Numbered from the stretch's first letter, positions 42,901-55,934 are shown. The stretch is DNA of 64,000 nucleotides from Datnioides undecimradiatus (GCA_008933995.1 WARS01000016.1:6176215-6240214), one strand, 5' to 3'. Notes: generated by a model not told the origin, from the letters alone. Translations and numbers: made by a program.

Positions 42901-45900
42901 AATTGTCCTTGCAGTCGTAGGAAGTGTTACTCGGAGTAATCATTTCTTGTGCCCAGCTTCCTGGAGTTGTGTTGTTAACACTGAGGTTGCCAGGTGTGGT
43001 GCCACACCATACCTATATGTGTTGCAAAATAAAGATAACTGATGATGCGCTACCACCTGTGCTTTCCAACCAGGAGACGAGTCTGACCTCTCCTCTCTGA
43101 CCTTTGACCTCCTGAGCAGGGCGCTGGCTTGCTAATACCTCCTTGTGTCCCCAGATGCATTTTTTATTTGTTTGCAGTTTGCTTGCAGTTGCAGTGTAAA
43201 CAATGGGAGCAGGATAAACCAACAAAATGAAACTTACAATCATATTTGCTGCACTGAGGAGAGTGCATGTTCAAATTCTAGATATTACCTACTCCAGTTT
43301 TAATATACTGACATGAATCTTCTCATCTTGTCCTCAGAAAGACAGGACATAGTGTTTGTCCATTAAATACTGAACAATTCCTGAACAGCTTATTTACCTC
43401 AGAGGGCATGGTGAAACATAATGAAATTCATTCCATCATCTCATTCTTCTTCTCCCCCGTCGGTTCATTCAGGTGGCACGGCGACAGGAGCGTTACATGT
43501 CATCTTCCCAAGCGCACGGCCAGATTCATGAATGTGAGCCACAGGCTGGCACGTGCACACCCACGCAGTCACGCCCACATGCACAAACACACAAGAGGCA
43601 GCGAAGGAGTGATGAAGGTGGAGAATCTGAGAGGTGCAGAAAAGAGGAAATAAGAGCAGGAGAGAGAGAATGGCACGCATGGCTTGGCATTTAAACAGAG
43701 GATTTCCTCTCTGTACCTCGTCTTCCCTCCGTTCTTTCTGTTTACATAAGGAGTATTAGTAGGACCATATCACTTAGCTCATATGAGACTCCAGGAGTGT
43801 GCTTGTGTTTGTGCCACAGCTCTCTCCATGGACACAGGGCAGAAGCAGCCATCACTCATATTAAAAACAAAAACTTTCCAATTGTATCTTCACTTGTCTC
43901 GTGGGGGGGTTGCTTCAAAGGAAATACATCTTGGGGACTTTAGTTTATTTAGTAGATGTAATATATAAAGCAGCTAAGAAATGAAGCTGCTCTGACATTT
44001 TTGGAGCTGCTAAACAATATCCAAGCATTATCAGCTTCTGTTGTACTCTACTGTGGTGTCAGCAGACTGTCTTCCTGTGGCATTTTAGCCAAAAGGTGAT
44101 GGATGCCTCTGGCCACCCCTTTGCTCCCCAAGGGGGAATTTCATAAAACACTTTGGACACTATCAGAGTCAGCAGGCCTGAGAGAAGACATAATATTTTC
44201 TTTTATTCTTACCTCAGGTATTCTTATCATTTCTGCCCTTCCTCTGTCTCCACCATCTATCAGTTGACTAATGAGAAAGCATACGTTGTAGAAAAAGTTG
44301 CCAGTTCGTGGGTTGTGGAGAGTTGTTTTTGGCCACATCACACAGCATTAAAATAAAGAGAAGCAATGAGGACGGACAGCGGCAGAATACCGTAGCGCCA
44401 ATAAAACACACTTGTATATAGTTATATAGGAAAAGAAGGGCTGGATGAATGCAAGCTGTGAAACGGGCATATAGAAGCTATGTGTTCAGTATCATAATTG
44501 CATTTCGCCCAGTTCTTTGGTCTCCGTTGCAGGGAAAAGCATCTTCATAGTGTGGGAAGGATGGGGCCGTAAAGACAGCAGGTGAGTACCGTGTGCATGC
44601 GAGGTGTTTGTCCAGCCACTGCACAATAGAGAGCCATACATTCTATGCAGTTTTTCACTGACAAACCAATGCAGCTTAGTCATATTCCCTTTTTGTGTCC
44701 CCTGCTATCCCACAATGCTTTAAGGGACCTGCTCTTGTTTCAAGTAGTATTAGAAAGGCACTGCTTTTGTCTACACGGTAGGACAACTGCATGAATTGTT
44801 GGGATCTTTGTAAAATGCTTTGTTAATCTAATCTATAGTCTATTAGGTTTCGTATACTCTGCCTCTGTAGGCTTGAAAGTTAGAAAATAGAGACTTGTAG
44901 CTGACACAAACCGCTTTCAATGCATACATTGTATACATTCGACATCTGTACCCATAATAAATACATATATATTATAAACTATTTTTTTATGTTCTGTGAT
45001 TTCATCATGTCAAAACTTGACACTTTAATCTGTTCCGGGAGCAGAGTTACTGCAACACCAGGCTGAAATGTTGTGATTCACTGAGGTTTCAAGTCCGTTG
45101 CACCACAGCCGTGGGTGATGTTGGCTGTGGTTGGGTTTTTTGACAACTGCAACCACACCCTACAGTGATGTCACAGTGTACCCCGGAGTACAGCTCTACA
45201 TCACCACACTATGCTGGGAATATGAGAACTGATTTTATTGTGGACATTTGGGCTGAACAGTCTGGTATTGCACCATATTTGGTTTTCATCAGCTCCTGAG
45301 ACAAGTAGCTGTCTATTTAGCAGCTTAATGCTACGTTCACTTATGTTCACGCTGGTCAATAATTTGTTAACCTATGAGTTTCCAGGGGTTTAGTGTTACA
45401 TTGACAAAGTGATCATTGTTTAGAGCTTGATGAGTCTTTCAGTGGGCAGCAGAGATGAGGTTGATGCTGTGGTTCCAGAGGTTTCTGGAGGTGTTTCTCT
45501 GCTGTGGAAACATCAAACATTTACCACTACTTTTAATCAGAATGTTTGATATTCAAAGGATGGATTTTAGACTGGGTGTGTACCTTTAAAGTTAAACAAG
45601 TACAGCGCGGACCTTGTGGAGTTGAGCCATAGAATTGATGGGAAAGTGTGTTTGAGGAAAACAAAGCTAATAATAGTGCTCCAATACCTGCAGACCACAG
45701 CACTTGGGGGAGTCTCGAGAGGCTGCTGCTCACACTGAGGGTTCCTCCTGATGTGTGTGTCTTTCAGTGTGTGCGTGCGAGTGTGCGCGGTTCCAGGGAG
45801 GGGTGGTGGAGGGTGGTGGTCAGTGTGCTGGGTCAGAATGCTGGCGAGGTACTTTCACAGAGTTTCAGAGACGCACTGATCGATAAATGCTTTAAATAGG

Positions 45901-47071
45901 GACACAAATACCTGCACACAGCATTAATCTCAATAGCTGGATCCTATTTGAGAAGGAAGCATTTTGCTGAATAGATTGGCTGGATGGCAACCACACACAG
46001 GTACAGTAAGTGGTTGGAGAGGCCCAAACGCCACTCATTGCCTTCCCCAGTGTTAATTAGCAATTGCTAAGGAGGGAAATCCACACCTCAAACACACAGA
46101 CACACAAAATATTTCATAGGGTCATTTCCACACAATGTCCCAAGTGCTGGTTCATTAAGGTTTTTAGGGTAAATGAGTTTAGTTGCTTACACGCATTACC
46201 AAATAACAAAAAAGATACACCAGACACATCGCGACAACAATAAAAGACAGTAAAAGATCTTCTAAATCTTTCTTCAGCATGATGGCATCTGTAAAGAGTC
46301 ACTCAGCAAACTTTAACAACAAACATAAACCAAGGGATGACCTAACTCTTTCTAACCTGCATTTAAAACCTTTCTAAGAAACAAGGAGTCACGCCAATTA
46401 CAATAACAGATTTGTTAATAAACTGGCTAATCCTCCACTTATCATTGGCATTAAAGCTGTTATCCCTATTTACAACAGCATTGTAACATCATTCCTGATT
46501 TTGGAAAGTATAATTTCTGTGAGTTTTCATTTTGCAGCAAACCTCAGGTCAAATTTTTTTGTCTAATACTTGAATTTTTAACAAAACACCTGCAAAATGA
46601 GTATAATTCTGACCAGCTTCAGCTGTGCTTAGTCAGTGTTAGCCTGCTAAATTAAGATCTGCTACACATCAGTGTGTTAGCGCTCCCAGCAAGCAATTTA
46701 AGCAAGCAGATATTAGAATTCACTCACAGAAATAATTTAAACAACACAGTTACAATGACTGAGAAGGATTGTTAGTTATTTATTGTCCTGTGTAAAATAG
46801 TAGACAGCCCCACAGCAGGCAAACCCAACCTCTTACGAAACCTTTCCAGTATATATGTCACCTTAAAGCGGCATAAGACAACTTAGGCCAACTTGCTTTT
46901 CATTGTACTGATTATAATATAGAAACTTGAGGTAATGCATTATATTTATTATTTATTGTACCAAAGTTCAGTTAACATGTACATCCTGCACTGTGTCAAT
47001 CTTCTCCTGCCAAACCCTACTGTCTAACCAAGACAACACATATGTAGCTTATTGGTAGGTATGCTTGTTGT

Positions 47072-47090
47072 TGCTGCCCTCTGGTGGCCG
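47072..47090 (-). promoter_or_regulatory. CTCF-like motif (- orientation)
   Basis: On the - strand this reads CGGCCACCAGAGGGCAGCA, a very good CTCF match (core CCACCAGAGGGC). It lies about 450 bases before the GC-rich block upstream of TLL1, and points toward the + motif at 37806. Confidence 0.5.
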
Positions 47091-47439
47091 TGACTATTAA
47101 CTCCTATTACTAAAGTGATAATGAGTTAAATTACACACTGTGCCACTGCAGCACTAAACTAATATAGTGATATGTGTATTTATAACATAGTTGAAAAAGC
47201 AGTAACACAAAGTAAAGTATTGTACAATAATTTGTGAATAAGTCTATTACTCGTGAGGAAAAAAACTAGCAAGTATAATTAATTATAAATCACTAATTTT
47301 AGGTAACTAGTACAACACTTGCTACAACCAGCTTCATGTAGTAGTTTATTTCAAGCTGTCACTTATTTCTGGGGCAAAAATCAGGAGTGTGATGACCTGC
47401 ACCAAATTAACTGTGTGTGTGTGTGTGTGTCTGGTTGTG

Positions 47440-47770
47440 GTTGTGCGCGCGCGTGTTCTCTGCCTCCAGGGGATTTGTGTCCATGCCACGGGCGTGTGTA
47501 GTGGACAGCTTGCGGCTGGATTGATAGAGTGACGTCAGCGCGCCGCTACCTCTCTCCGAGGGCAGGATTAGTCGGGAGCAGCAGAGACAGCGCTCCGGTA
47601 ATCTCCCGGTAATAAATGGGGGGAAACGGGCACGTTCGGAACTGAGTGATACCGGAGGCCCCCTGAGACTCCCGAGAAGATCCCTGCATTTGAAGCATGA
47701 TGGGTCGCGTCGTGACGCCGCAGCAAACCAACCGGGCAGGTAAACGCAGCAGGTAAGCTGTGGAGACGCA
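47440..47770 (+). promoter_or_regulatory. GC-rich block with CRE and donor sites; candidate TLL1 promoter / first exon
   Basis: A CpG-rich stretch contains a full CRE palindrome, TGACGTCA, at 47530-47537. Two donor-like sites follow: GGGCAG|GTAAAC at 47740 and CAGCAG|GTAAGC at 47753. A 19-codon ORF starts at 47697. It could be a non-coding upstream exon of TLL1 or an independent promoter. This rests on composition and motifs only. Confidence 0.35.
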
Positions 47771-48229
47771 GGGTGAACTCGTCTCAGGAGGATTTACCTT
47801 GGCAAGGTGTTCACAGGCTGCACCGCTTGTCTGTCAACAACTGCTGCTGTTTTATTTTTACTGCTTGTGTCTGCCCTGTGTGTGCGTGCAGGTCGCACTT
47901 GGGAGATTATGGATGGTTGTTGACAACTTTACAGCGCGTGCAAATTTAGAGGGGAAAAACGCCAAGTCTGACCAGCGGTACACGTCCTCTCCTTAATTTT
48001 GAAAGCATCTTTGGATTCACGCACGCACACACACACACAGGCACGCTGTGTAGTAAAGATTCCGTCAGTGTACTTGTGGGCAGCAGAGATGCAGTGGAGG
48101 ATCATGAACCCACATGAACTCCGTCCAGTCATCTGTTGTTGACCGACCTACTGCTGCCAAGGTTAGTGTTTATGACAGATTAGAGACGACATCATAGCTC
48201 AATGACAGACTGATGCAGCTCTATTATAC

Positions 48230-48230
<1 letters not shown>

Positions 48231-48276
<46 letters not shown>
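48231..48276. repeat. (TATC)n tetranucleotide microsatellite
   Basis: More than eleven TATC/TCTA units without interruption. Confidence 0.95.
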
Positions 48277-48941
48277 ACTTTAATAAACGTACAGACAAAA
48301 CTAATGAAACAAACTATAGATATAAAACACAAGGGCTAATGCCGTGTTTAACGTCATAATAAACCCCCTGCGCTCTATTTCTTTACCATAAGAAGCCCAT
48401 ATATTCGCATGCAGATGGTGTCTAATATGCTGAGGTCGGAGATGCGCTTCTTTTTACGCGCAGGTTCTAATGACGCCTCATTGTTTATGAATACAATTCA
48501 TGTACCATTAGATGTTTTCCCCTTTACGCTCTTTTGCGTAAACAATATAAGGAGACAAGGAAGTATAAGGAGGGACTTGCCGTGATCGTAAAGGCAGCTG
48601 CAGCTACAACCTCTGGCCGTTTATGGTTTGGCTGTCACCTACTTGGCACCTGCTTCTAAATAACCAGATAACACCCATTATTCCCCGGGTCTATGGGGTG
48701 ATGGATACTAAAACCCACTAGCCAATTTGTATCCGCCGTGTTACTTTTACCGCTACCGGTTTTTTTTTTTACTGTAAGTTCACTGTATTTTCCGGATCCG
48801 TGTGAATAAAGAGCCCATAACCTGTAAAGCTCAGTGCCCGCTTCCTCCACTGTCACCGCGCAGAGGTTAGAGATGAGCCCGTGAAGTTTATTCATCATAG
48901 TAAAGGTATGCGCTTTCTGACCTTTCCTTTTTTTCTGCCAA

Positions 48942-48977
<36 letters not shown>

Positions 48978-48989
48978 CAGAGAGAGAGG
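48942..48989. repeat. Compound (GT)n(GA)n tract
   Basis: GT units run into GAGA-type units upstream of the TLL1 leader. Confidence 0.85.
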
Positions 48990-49129
48990 CAGCAAATGCT
49001 TCACGAACAGACATAAAACGAAGACAGAGGGATATCAGAGAACAGTGCAGGTATTTGTCGGTGTGTTTGTGTGTGTGAGTGAGTGTAGGCGGTGCGCTAA
49101 CTGGGGTTGAGGGAGACAGCACCACTACC

Positions 49130-49621
49130 GGACACAGGAGAGAGAGGGAGAGAGAGGTTGCACTACGCGAGCGAGTGTGAGACAGCAGCACTGGTTGGAA
49201 ATATGCGAGGCGGATGTTTCTTGTGTGAGCAGCAGGCACATCGCCGTGCGTCTTTGCGCTCAGAGATCATCCAGTCCTGATCCCCTCACCGCTTCCCTCT
49301 CTTGTTTATCCCGCAGCAGCCTCACCTGCGAAGCCACAGCGGAGGACAGCGGAGCTCCTCGGCGGACACTTTGCTGACTGACAGACACCGGGACGGACAG
49401 ACTGGTACCTCAGTGTACTTTAACCATGGAGGAGAGCCGGGCAGAGTAACTTAACAGCCAGCCTACAGTATCCACAGCCAGCCTGTCAGAGAGGAGAGCG
49501 ATCTTCACAATGACCCGTTAAATTCCTGCCGCCGATGCTTTCTTTGGAGAGTGGATTGACCATCTCCTAACAGCAGAGGAGACGAGCAGAGAGGCCTTTA
49601 TTCGTTTATTTCAGTCTTCAG
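49130..49621 (+). other. tll1: TLL1 5' leader (extent approximate) with three short upstream ORFs
   Basis: Sequence directly before the TLL1 ATG. The uORFs are 49426-49449 (MEESRAE, context ACCATGG), 49510-49521 (MTR) and 49535-49570 (MLSLESGLTIS). The leader's 5' limit is unknown; an AG at 49317-49318 could be an acceptor if an upstream exon is spliced in. Confidence 0.45.
49426..49449 (+). promoter_or_regulatory. Upstream ORF 1 of TLL1 (MEESRAE, strong Kozak)
   Basis: The start context AACCATGG has A at -3 and G at +4, close to the vertebrate optimum. The 7-codon frame ends in TAA, 172 bases before the main start. Confidence 0.5.
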
Positions 49622-49802
49622 ATGGACCGAGTGCCATCGGCACTGGCCGCTAAGATGCGCTGGATCACGCTGGTGCTTGCCGGCTTGACTTTCTGGGGCA
49701 AAGTGACTATTTGTAACTGTTTCGACTACGAAGAGCCAGACTATGATTATTATGAAGAAGAGAGAGCGGAGACCATTGACTACAAAGACCCGTGTAAAGC
49801 CG
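49622..49802 (+). CDS. tll1: Tolloid-like 1, first coding exon (partial gene, open to the right)
   Basis: Sixty codons plus one base, then donor GTGAGT at 49803 (phase 1). TLL1 is a secreted astacin-family zinc metalloprotease of the BMP1/tolloid group. It cleaves chordin and procollagens and shapes BMP signalling and heart septation. Only the signal peptide and start of the propeptide are here. A hydrophobic stretch ([12 protein letters not shown], residues 14-25) is followed by an acidic Tyr/Glu/Asp-rich segment and [11 protein letters not shown]. Human TLL1, as I recall, has [11 protein letters not shown] at the end of the same exon. TLL1 follows CPE in human too. A second in-frame ATG (49655, Met12) would give a more usual signal peptide. 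The catalytic domain lies beyond the window. Confidence 0.92.
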
Positions 49803-50297
49803 GTGAGTCCTGTATTTTCTGTTCTACTTTTAATCATAAGACAATGAAAAGCATTTTTGCGCATCTGATCGCGGCGATCTTACCCTCGAGCGCGCTGGGT
49901 CTGATGTGGCACGTGTGTATGTGTACGAGAGATGACAGCGGGTGTGTGTGTGCATGCATGCATGTGTGTATGCACACCGGACCAGATGCCCCTCTCTCCC
50001 CACCCTTCATAACCGATAAGTCAGTGTCTGTGGTGATCCCGCGGGTGGATGCCACGTGCAGCCCGGCGACGGTCCTGCTAAGCCTGTGTCCTCCTGAGAT
50101 GCACGCGCACACACACCGTGCGCGGATCACCTGTCTCGAGAATCTTTTGACCGGAATCTTAGTGCATACATGGAGAGGCCGTGTCTGCCCATGTAAGCGT
50201 CTGTGTCTTTGCGCGTGCGTCCAGATGTGAAATCAACCATCAACGAAGATGAGAAACAGCTGGACTCAACTGTACCAAAACACGCGCTGGTGCACGG

Positions 50298-50328
50298 TCT
50301 CTCTCTCTCTCCCTCTCTCTCTCTTACA

Positions 50329-50369
<41 letters not shown>
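50298..50369. repeat. Compound (CT)n(CA)n microsatellite
   Basis: A CT-rich tract runs into a long CA tract, in TLL1 intron 1. Confidence 0.95.
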
Positions 50370-50371
<2 letters not shown>

Positions 50372-51358
50372 TGATAAAATTTTTGTTGGACATTTAATGA
50401 CAGGCTGGGAGCTGCCGTGGAACAACAGTGTAACCATGTTTGGTCTCATTAGACATAGCAGATATATGTGTGTTTAATTACATCTGTATATCATTAAAGA
50501 AGGAACATCTCTACAAATTGACACACACACTAACATGTAGAGTGTGTCAAACCGTTTCCACTGATTTACAGATTAAACATTACAAGGGTCTGTTTTTATC
50601 CTCAGCATATTATAGATCTTTTATAGGTGTGTATGTGTGTCATGCGTGGTGTCTTTGTGCGCTCCACCCAAATGAACTCATGTTTTCAACACAAAGCCTG
50701 GAGATTCGCTTAAGATTTAATGCCCTCCCTGTATTGAACTAAGCTCTCTGCCTTTCCTTCTTTCTTTTGGTGCATACTGTATGTCTTACATTTACAGTAT
50801 TTTCTGGTTTCATTTTCTTCTAATTTCAGCAAAGTCATTTCTGTTGCCAGTACGATACCTACGTTTCAGGAATCATCCCTGCACTGTGCCTCTCCCAACA
50901 TTTTGAAAAGTGTGAGAACTACAGATTAAGTCATTTAACTTTTGACTAAAGAAGACAGGAGCAGTCCTTTTCTGATCTCTATCAAGATCATACAGCACAG
51001 CTCAGTGACCGTTGAGGATTATTGCTGGATGATCACCGTCCTTCAGCACCAGCATCATTCCTTCACAGCAGGTGGACCAATCGGAACCTCTCCTCTCCTG
51101 TTTGTGCAAAGTTGCATCTTTTTCATTTAGACTCGTTGCTTTGGTTACGCCCGTCTGACTGCGTGTTGTACGTTCAGACGCATTTGCGCACACGTGTATG
51201 TTCACATGTCCTTTAATGGCACCGTGCATTCTTAATGTTGTCTGTGATGACACATTGAACTGATAAGAACTCCACCCAGAACGCTGAGCGTCCACACGCT
51301 GACCGACACACATTCCTCACATACCAAATACACAAACCTGACAACCCGGGACACTGGC

Positions 51359-51359
<1 letters not shown>

Positions 51360-51411
<52 letters not shown>

Positions 51412-51427
51412 TGTGTTTGTGTGTGTT
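51360..51427. repeat. (GT)n microsatellite, about 65 bases with rare interruptions
   Basis: The longest dinucleotide tract of the window, in TLL1 intron 1. Confidence 0.95.
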
Positions 51428-53331
51428 TTCATGTGCCTGTTACACTGATCTCTGTGTGGGTGATTTTATGTTGATACTGCAATCCCATGACTCTGTGGTT
51501 TTTAGTTATGCTGAGACCCTTATCGTGTGTGTGTCTGTGTGGGTGTGTGTGTGTGTCTGCGTGTCTTTGGATGGAAGCCCGGCAGGTTACAGGGAGACAG
51601 TCAGTCTACATATGTTTGAGTAACTGAGCGTCTCTTGTAGGTTAAAATAACTTAGTAGAAAAACACAGGCGATGTTTTTATTTGCTGGAAATACATACAT
51701 AAGTACATAAGGACGGTATTCATACTCGCACGTGTAGATTTCTCACAGCAATCACGCACACGAGGGTCCTGTTTTACTCACCTCACCATAATTAATACCA
51801 GTTTCTGTTTCTTCCGTATTTAGTAAAATCTCATGTGCAGGTTTCACCGGCTCTTTTAAGTTTTTTATGTGATTTTTAAGGCATAGTGTTGCCAACCAGT
51901 AATGCGGTAAGAGACGGGATGTGGGGCAACGTGCTGCAAAGCTCCCGGTCTGGTGCTTGAATTGGGAGCATCACATTTACATAGTATGCATGTTGTGTTG
52001 AGATTAAATGCAAATCCAACGTCGGCGGCGCATTATTCATGCCAGTCTGACTGCTGAAGTGCCGTCTGCTTCCACAAACAACCAAGGGACAGTATGGATG
52101 TGTGCTGTAGCTACAGTATGCATGCATGCGTGTCTCTCCAGTCTCTGTACATGAACGGAGCCATACACCTCGGGATGACATTAAATGTTTTGCTTACCCT
52201 TGTCTCGCCAATGGATATGTCTTCACAACATTTCAGACCACCTTGATCAAACCTACATCTGTTCACATCCTCGAGCTTCTTGGCGTCTTGTGCTTAGCAG
52301 ACTCGTAACATTCACTTCACCCTCTTTCTCCTTGTTCACGTTCAGCTGTCTCTTACCTTCCTCCGACATCATGACGTAATGCAAGGAGTCCTGAAATGGT
52401 TTGGAGATTACTCAATTAGTCGACTGAGAAAATGAATTAGTTGAGTTAATGAGCTCTCTATTTCCGTAAACAGCAGACTTTCAAACTCTCCTTCTTCTTA
52501 TCCGTGTTGAAAATTCAGGTTCGATGTTCAGGTTCAAAGTCATTTCTGGCCTTGGGAACAGCAAACTAATTAACCACAAATTTATTAAGCAGTTAGGAAT
52601 TATCCAAACGAGTTATTCATTTTATTAACATTAAGCGAGTGCACATCGGCTCCTGACACCATATTTACTTCCCAGTAATCAAGTTCACAAGATACATACA
52701 TTGAAAACTGTATACATGCTAACGTGAATGCAAATCACAAGTCATTCTTTTTCACGGTCTACCAGCTGCACAACTACATCTCCATCCCACTGCCCCCGAC
52801 ATCATGATAGCAAACATAATCCCTGTACACCAGTGCATATCTGTATTACATCTTCACTTACATACTCGCACATAAACGTCTGGTGTCTACAGAAAATACA
52901 TCGTGGATCGTCGTGCACGGTCGTGCAAGTTTGCACGTTCTGGGGAAATGCACCTTTGCATACGCACGCCCACCTATCAGTCAGTACGCAACAGGTTTAT
53001 CGATAGTGAAGACAGTTGTTATTTCATGTGTGGACCCATTTAGTCGTCAGTGTGTAAAGACCTGGCGGCTGTGTCTCTCTGTGCGTGTTGAGTGTGTGCA
53101 GCATGTAAGAAGTGGAAGCGCGGCTCATTCCAGGCCTGACCCTGTGGCATCGGTCTGAGTGGTTGGTATTCCGCCTCCTGTTTTTGCTGGGAAAACACAA
53201 GGGGAATATTTGGCTGTCTGCTTATCTCCTCCGAGTCCCGCGCTGGTAGACAGGAGAACACACACTTCCAGGCCTTTGTGAAGTGATTTCCCTACGTGAA
53301 CACACACACATGCACACAGACGCACACAGTC

Positions 53332-53354
53332 GACACACACACACACACACACAC
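53332..53354. repeat. (CA)n microsatellite
   Basis: Part of a broader CA-rich, interrupted stretch from 53300 to 53455. Confidence 0.9.
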
Positions 53355-55059
53355 GCAGGGCTCCCTCCATTCACCCGCGCTTATCTCTTCCTGGTTGTCT
53401 GCATCCTGCTACTCAGCTGGAGATGACACACACGCGCGCACGCACACACACACACGTATGGACGTGCGCGAGCTCCCTACGCTCACTCAAGAGTCATTCA
53501 TGCTTCCTTCCAAATCACTGTTCTCATAAAATGCTCACACAAACGGAGTGAAAGCCAAACAAACTACGATGTCCGAGTGAAGCTGTGGGACATTTCTTCA
53601 GGAGCGGCCCAAGAGACCGACAGCCTGTTCTCTTCTTCAAACACATTAGTGGGGACTCATGGGAGCACGCAGCACTATAGGACAATGCATAATGTAAATT
53701 TTCAAATGGCCGTGCACCTCTGAACTCAGGTGTTACAGTGCAGGATTTACAACAAGACGTTACGCTGCAGCAAGCGTTAAAACCGGCGAATAAAAACACT
53801 TTACATTATTATTTAAAAAGAAATGCAGATTGTGTTAGTGCACAATCTGAGTCAGTGCGTTCAGAAGGGACAGCAAATACTGCAGCTCGACTGCAATTAC
53901 ATCATCAAGTCATTAAGTGAGCAATTATTCTTTTCTGTCTCAGTTCAATTTCTCCTAATTTTCTTTACATCGTACCAAATCATAACAGAAGTTATCTCAT
54001 TGAATCATATTCTTTACTATGTTACTACAGCAATTTTCACCATGAGCAAGAATTTGATGACAGCGACTTGGGGAAAACTCCCTTTTAAAGCTGTATTTTG
54101 ATGCTTTGTGGCCCCCCTCTGACGGTATGCTCATATACCATATGTTCCCCCATGCACGTAGACACACTTAGATTGGTTATTGCTAGTTTATGTACAGGTG
54201 CTCCTTTGCAGCAATGTCACACCAGACATCGGATTTAAAAATACAGAGATCTAGCACCGATCCGCTTAATTAACTTTGCGTAAAATCATTGGATTCATGC
54301 ATTTATTTGTAAATGTCTTGTAAAGTAACAGGCAGAAATCTCCAGCAGAGCCAGGTGGCCGTCAAAGGAAGGGGAGCACACAGCACAACACACGTTCCAC
54401 ATTAAGACATACTTATAATATTTAATTCACTTATAATATTGACACAGTGTTAATATGTTAATATAGTGGCAGTGGATCTTGAGAAGGTCCATGGGGGCAT
54501 TAGGTTGCTTGTAATTACAGCCCTATCTATGTAGAGATAGTGCGTCATGACCGTTCATGAGTGTTTAAGTAACGTGAATCGTTACATGTAAAACTTGAAC
54601 CACAACCTTCCACTCGTTTGGACGATCTCCACCCTGCTGCCTACATCAAGTGAAGCGGTCAGGTCGAGACACAGTGCTGATGTCGTACGGGATATCTACC
54701 TATAACAGGTGATGGGAAGAAAGGCACACGATGGCAATTCAGCTGTTTCCAGTAACCTTAAAGAGTTTGACATCAGTTATATCCAAATATTATTAATATC
54801 CAGTTGCACCAGCCCTTTGTAGGGTCTGCTGTTGTTTCACTTTTGACACTTGATTGCTGAAAAACAAAAGAACATTTTTATAATTTTCAAAGTCACTCTT
54901 GTTATTTCATATATTGATACATTTGGTCGTTTGTGCTGTCTTCGTGCAGACTGTGTAAAAGTACCGAATGTTGTAAGCGCAAAGGGACATTTTATAGCAT
55001 GTATTCACAAAAAGTCATTAAAACGACTGTTACTATTAATCGCTTATTGCCTGGCTGCA

Positions 55060-55410
55060 GTGTAGGCGTTAAACCCCGCCCCCTCCATGTTCTGTCATCT
55101 CAGGTAGTCCTTATCACGCCGATGGATGTTGAAGTCATTCGGTTCGTTGTTTCAGTTTCACTTTAATGAGTTACTTGATGCTACGACGTCATGATTGACA
55201 GTTCGTGCGTGCATGCAGTTGAATACGGCAAATTTATAGGCGGGACCTTAAAGCCGTGGCTCCAACCTCAGATCGCTACTGCAGACACACTAGCTCCAAA
55301 TGACGCCTTCAGTGCAAAATGGCAGCGCCTGTATTGAGCCATTTTGTTACCATTTTTCTACAGCGCGAGGAAGTAGAGAATGCGTCGTCCATCTTTGCGT
55401 ACAGTGGTTG
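55060..55410. repeat. GC-rich interspersed repeat
   Basis: Contains TTAAACCCCGCCCCCTCCAT, GGCGGGACC and a tail CGTCCATCTTTGCGTACAGT. The tail is close to the 'CATCTTTATATACAGTCTATG' phrase of a common fish repeat, and related to the element at about 11105-11535. Boundaries are approximate. Confidence 0.4.
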
Positions 55411-55898
55411 TGAAACCAATGCATATATTCATGTCTGAAAAGAAGAGACCTAATCCAAACAGAGGGCTAGTTAGTTATTTCAATTTTCTAAAGTCCATGT
55501 CTAGCATTTTATTCTTGATGATTATAGTGTAGCAGCAGTCGGAGCTGAAGACAGTTCTACGTGACTCCCCTTGAATCAGTATTACACACACTGATACACA
55601 GACCTGAGACCTGCTATCTTCAGACTCAAATCCTGGGTCAGGTCTCTCTGTTGCTGGCAACCTAGCAGACCCATAAAACCCCATACTCCATGTACAGTAG
55701 GTATAAGTGTGACATAACATAACAGGAGCTCCGGTTCTTTCTGTGACGTTTCTCCACGCTCTCAGTGCTTCTCTCTTATTCATGAACTTAAGTGTGACTC
55801 ATTTTCAACGCGCGTTTGCTTCAATTTAAGCGGCCGAGATTAAACGTGTGCCCGTTGTGTCAATTTATGTCTTTCAAGTGACTGTTTGCTTGCATTGC

Positions 55899-55900
<2 letters not shown>

Positions 55901-55930
<30 letters not shown>
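55901..55930. repeat. Poly(A) tract of 30 bases
   Basis: Thirty uninterrupted A. It could be the tail of a retroposed sequence on the + strand or a simple repeat. No flanking target-site duplication was found. Confidence 0.9.

Positions 55931-55934
<4 letters not shown>

Larger units (their letters stand above)
37231..47430. other. CPE-TLL1 intergenic region (about 10 kb)
   Basis: No coding gene was recognised. It contains (CA)n tracts at 39209 and 41939, an interspersed repeat at 42806, and CTCF-like motifs at 37806 (+) and 47072 (-). The longest open frame (190 codons, about 41666-42238) runs through a CA microsatellite and looks like chance. Confidence 0.6.
47771..49100. other. Region between the GC-rich block and the TLL1 leader
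   Basis: Contains a (TATC)n array at 48231 and a (TG)(AG) tract at 48942. No coding exon was recognised. Confidence 0.55.

Noticed and set aside
49622-50230. 202-codon reading of the TLL1 start
   Set aside because: After residue 60 it reads through a good GTGAGT donor into intron. The conserved TLL1 sequence stops exactly at the donor.
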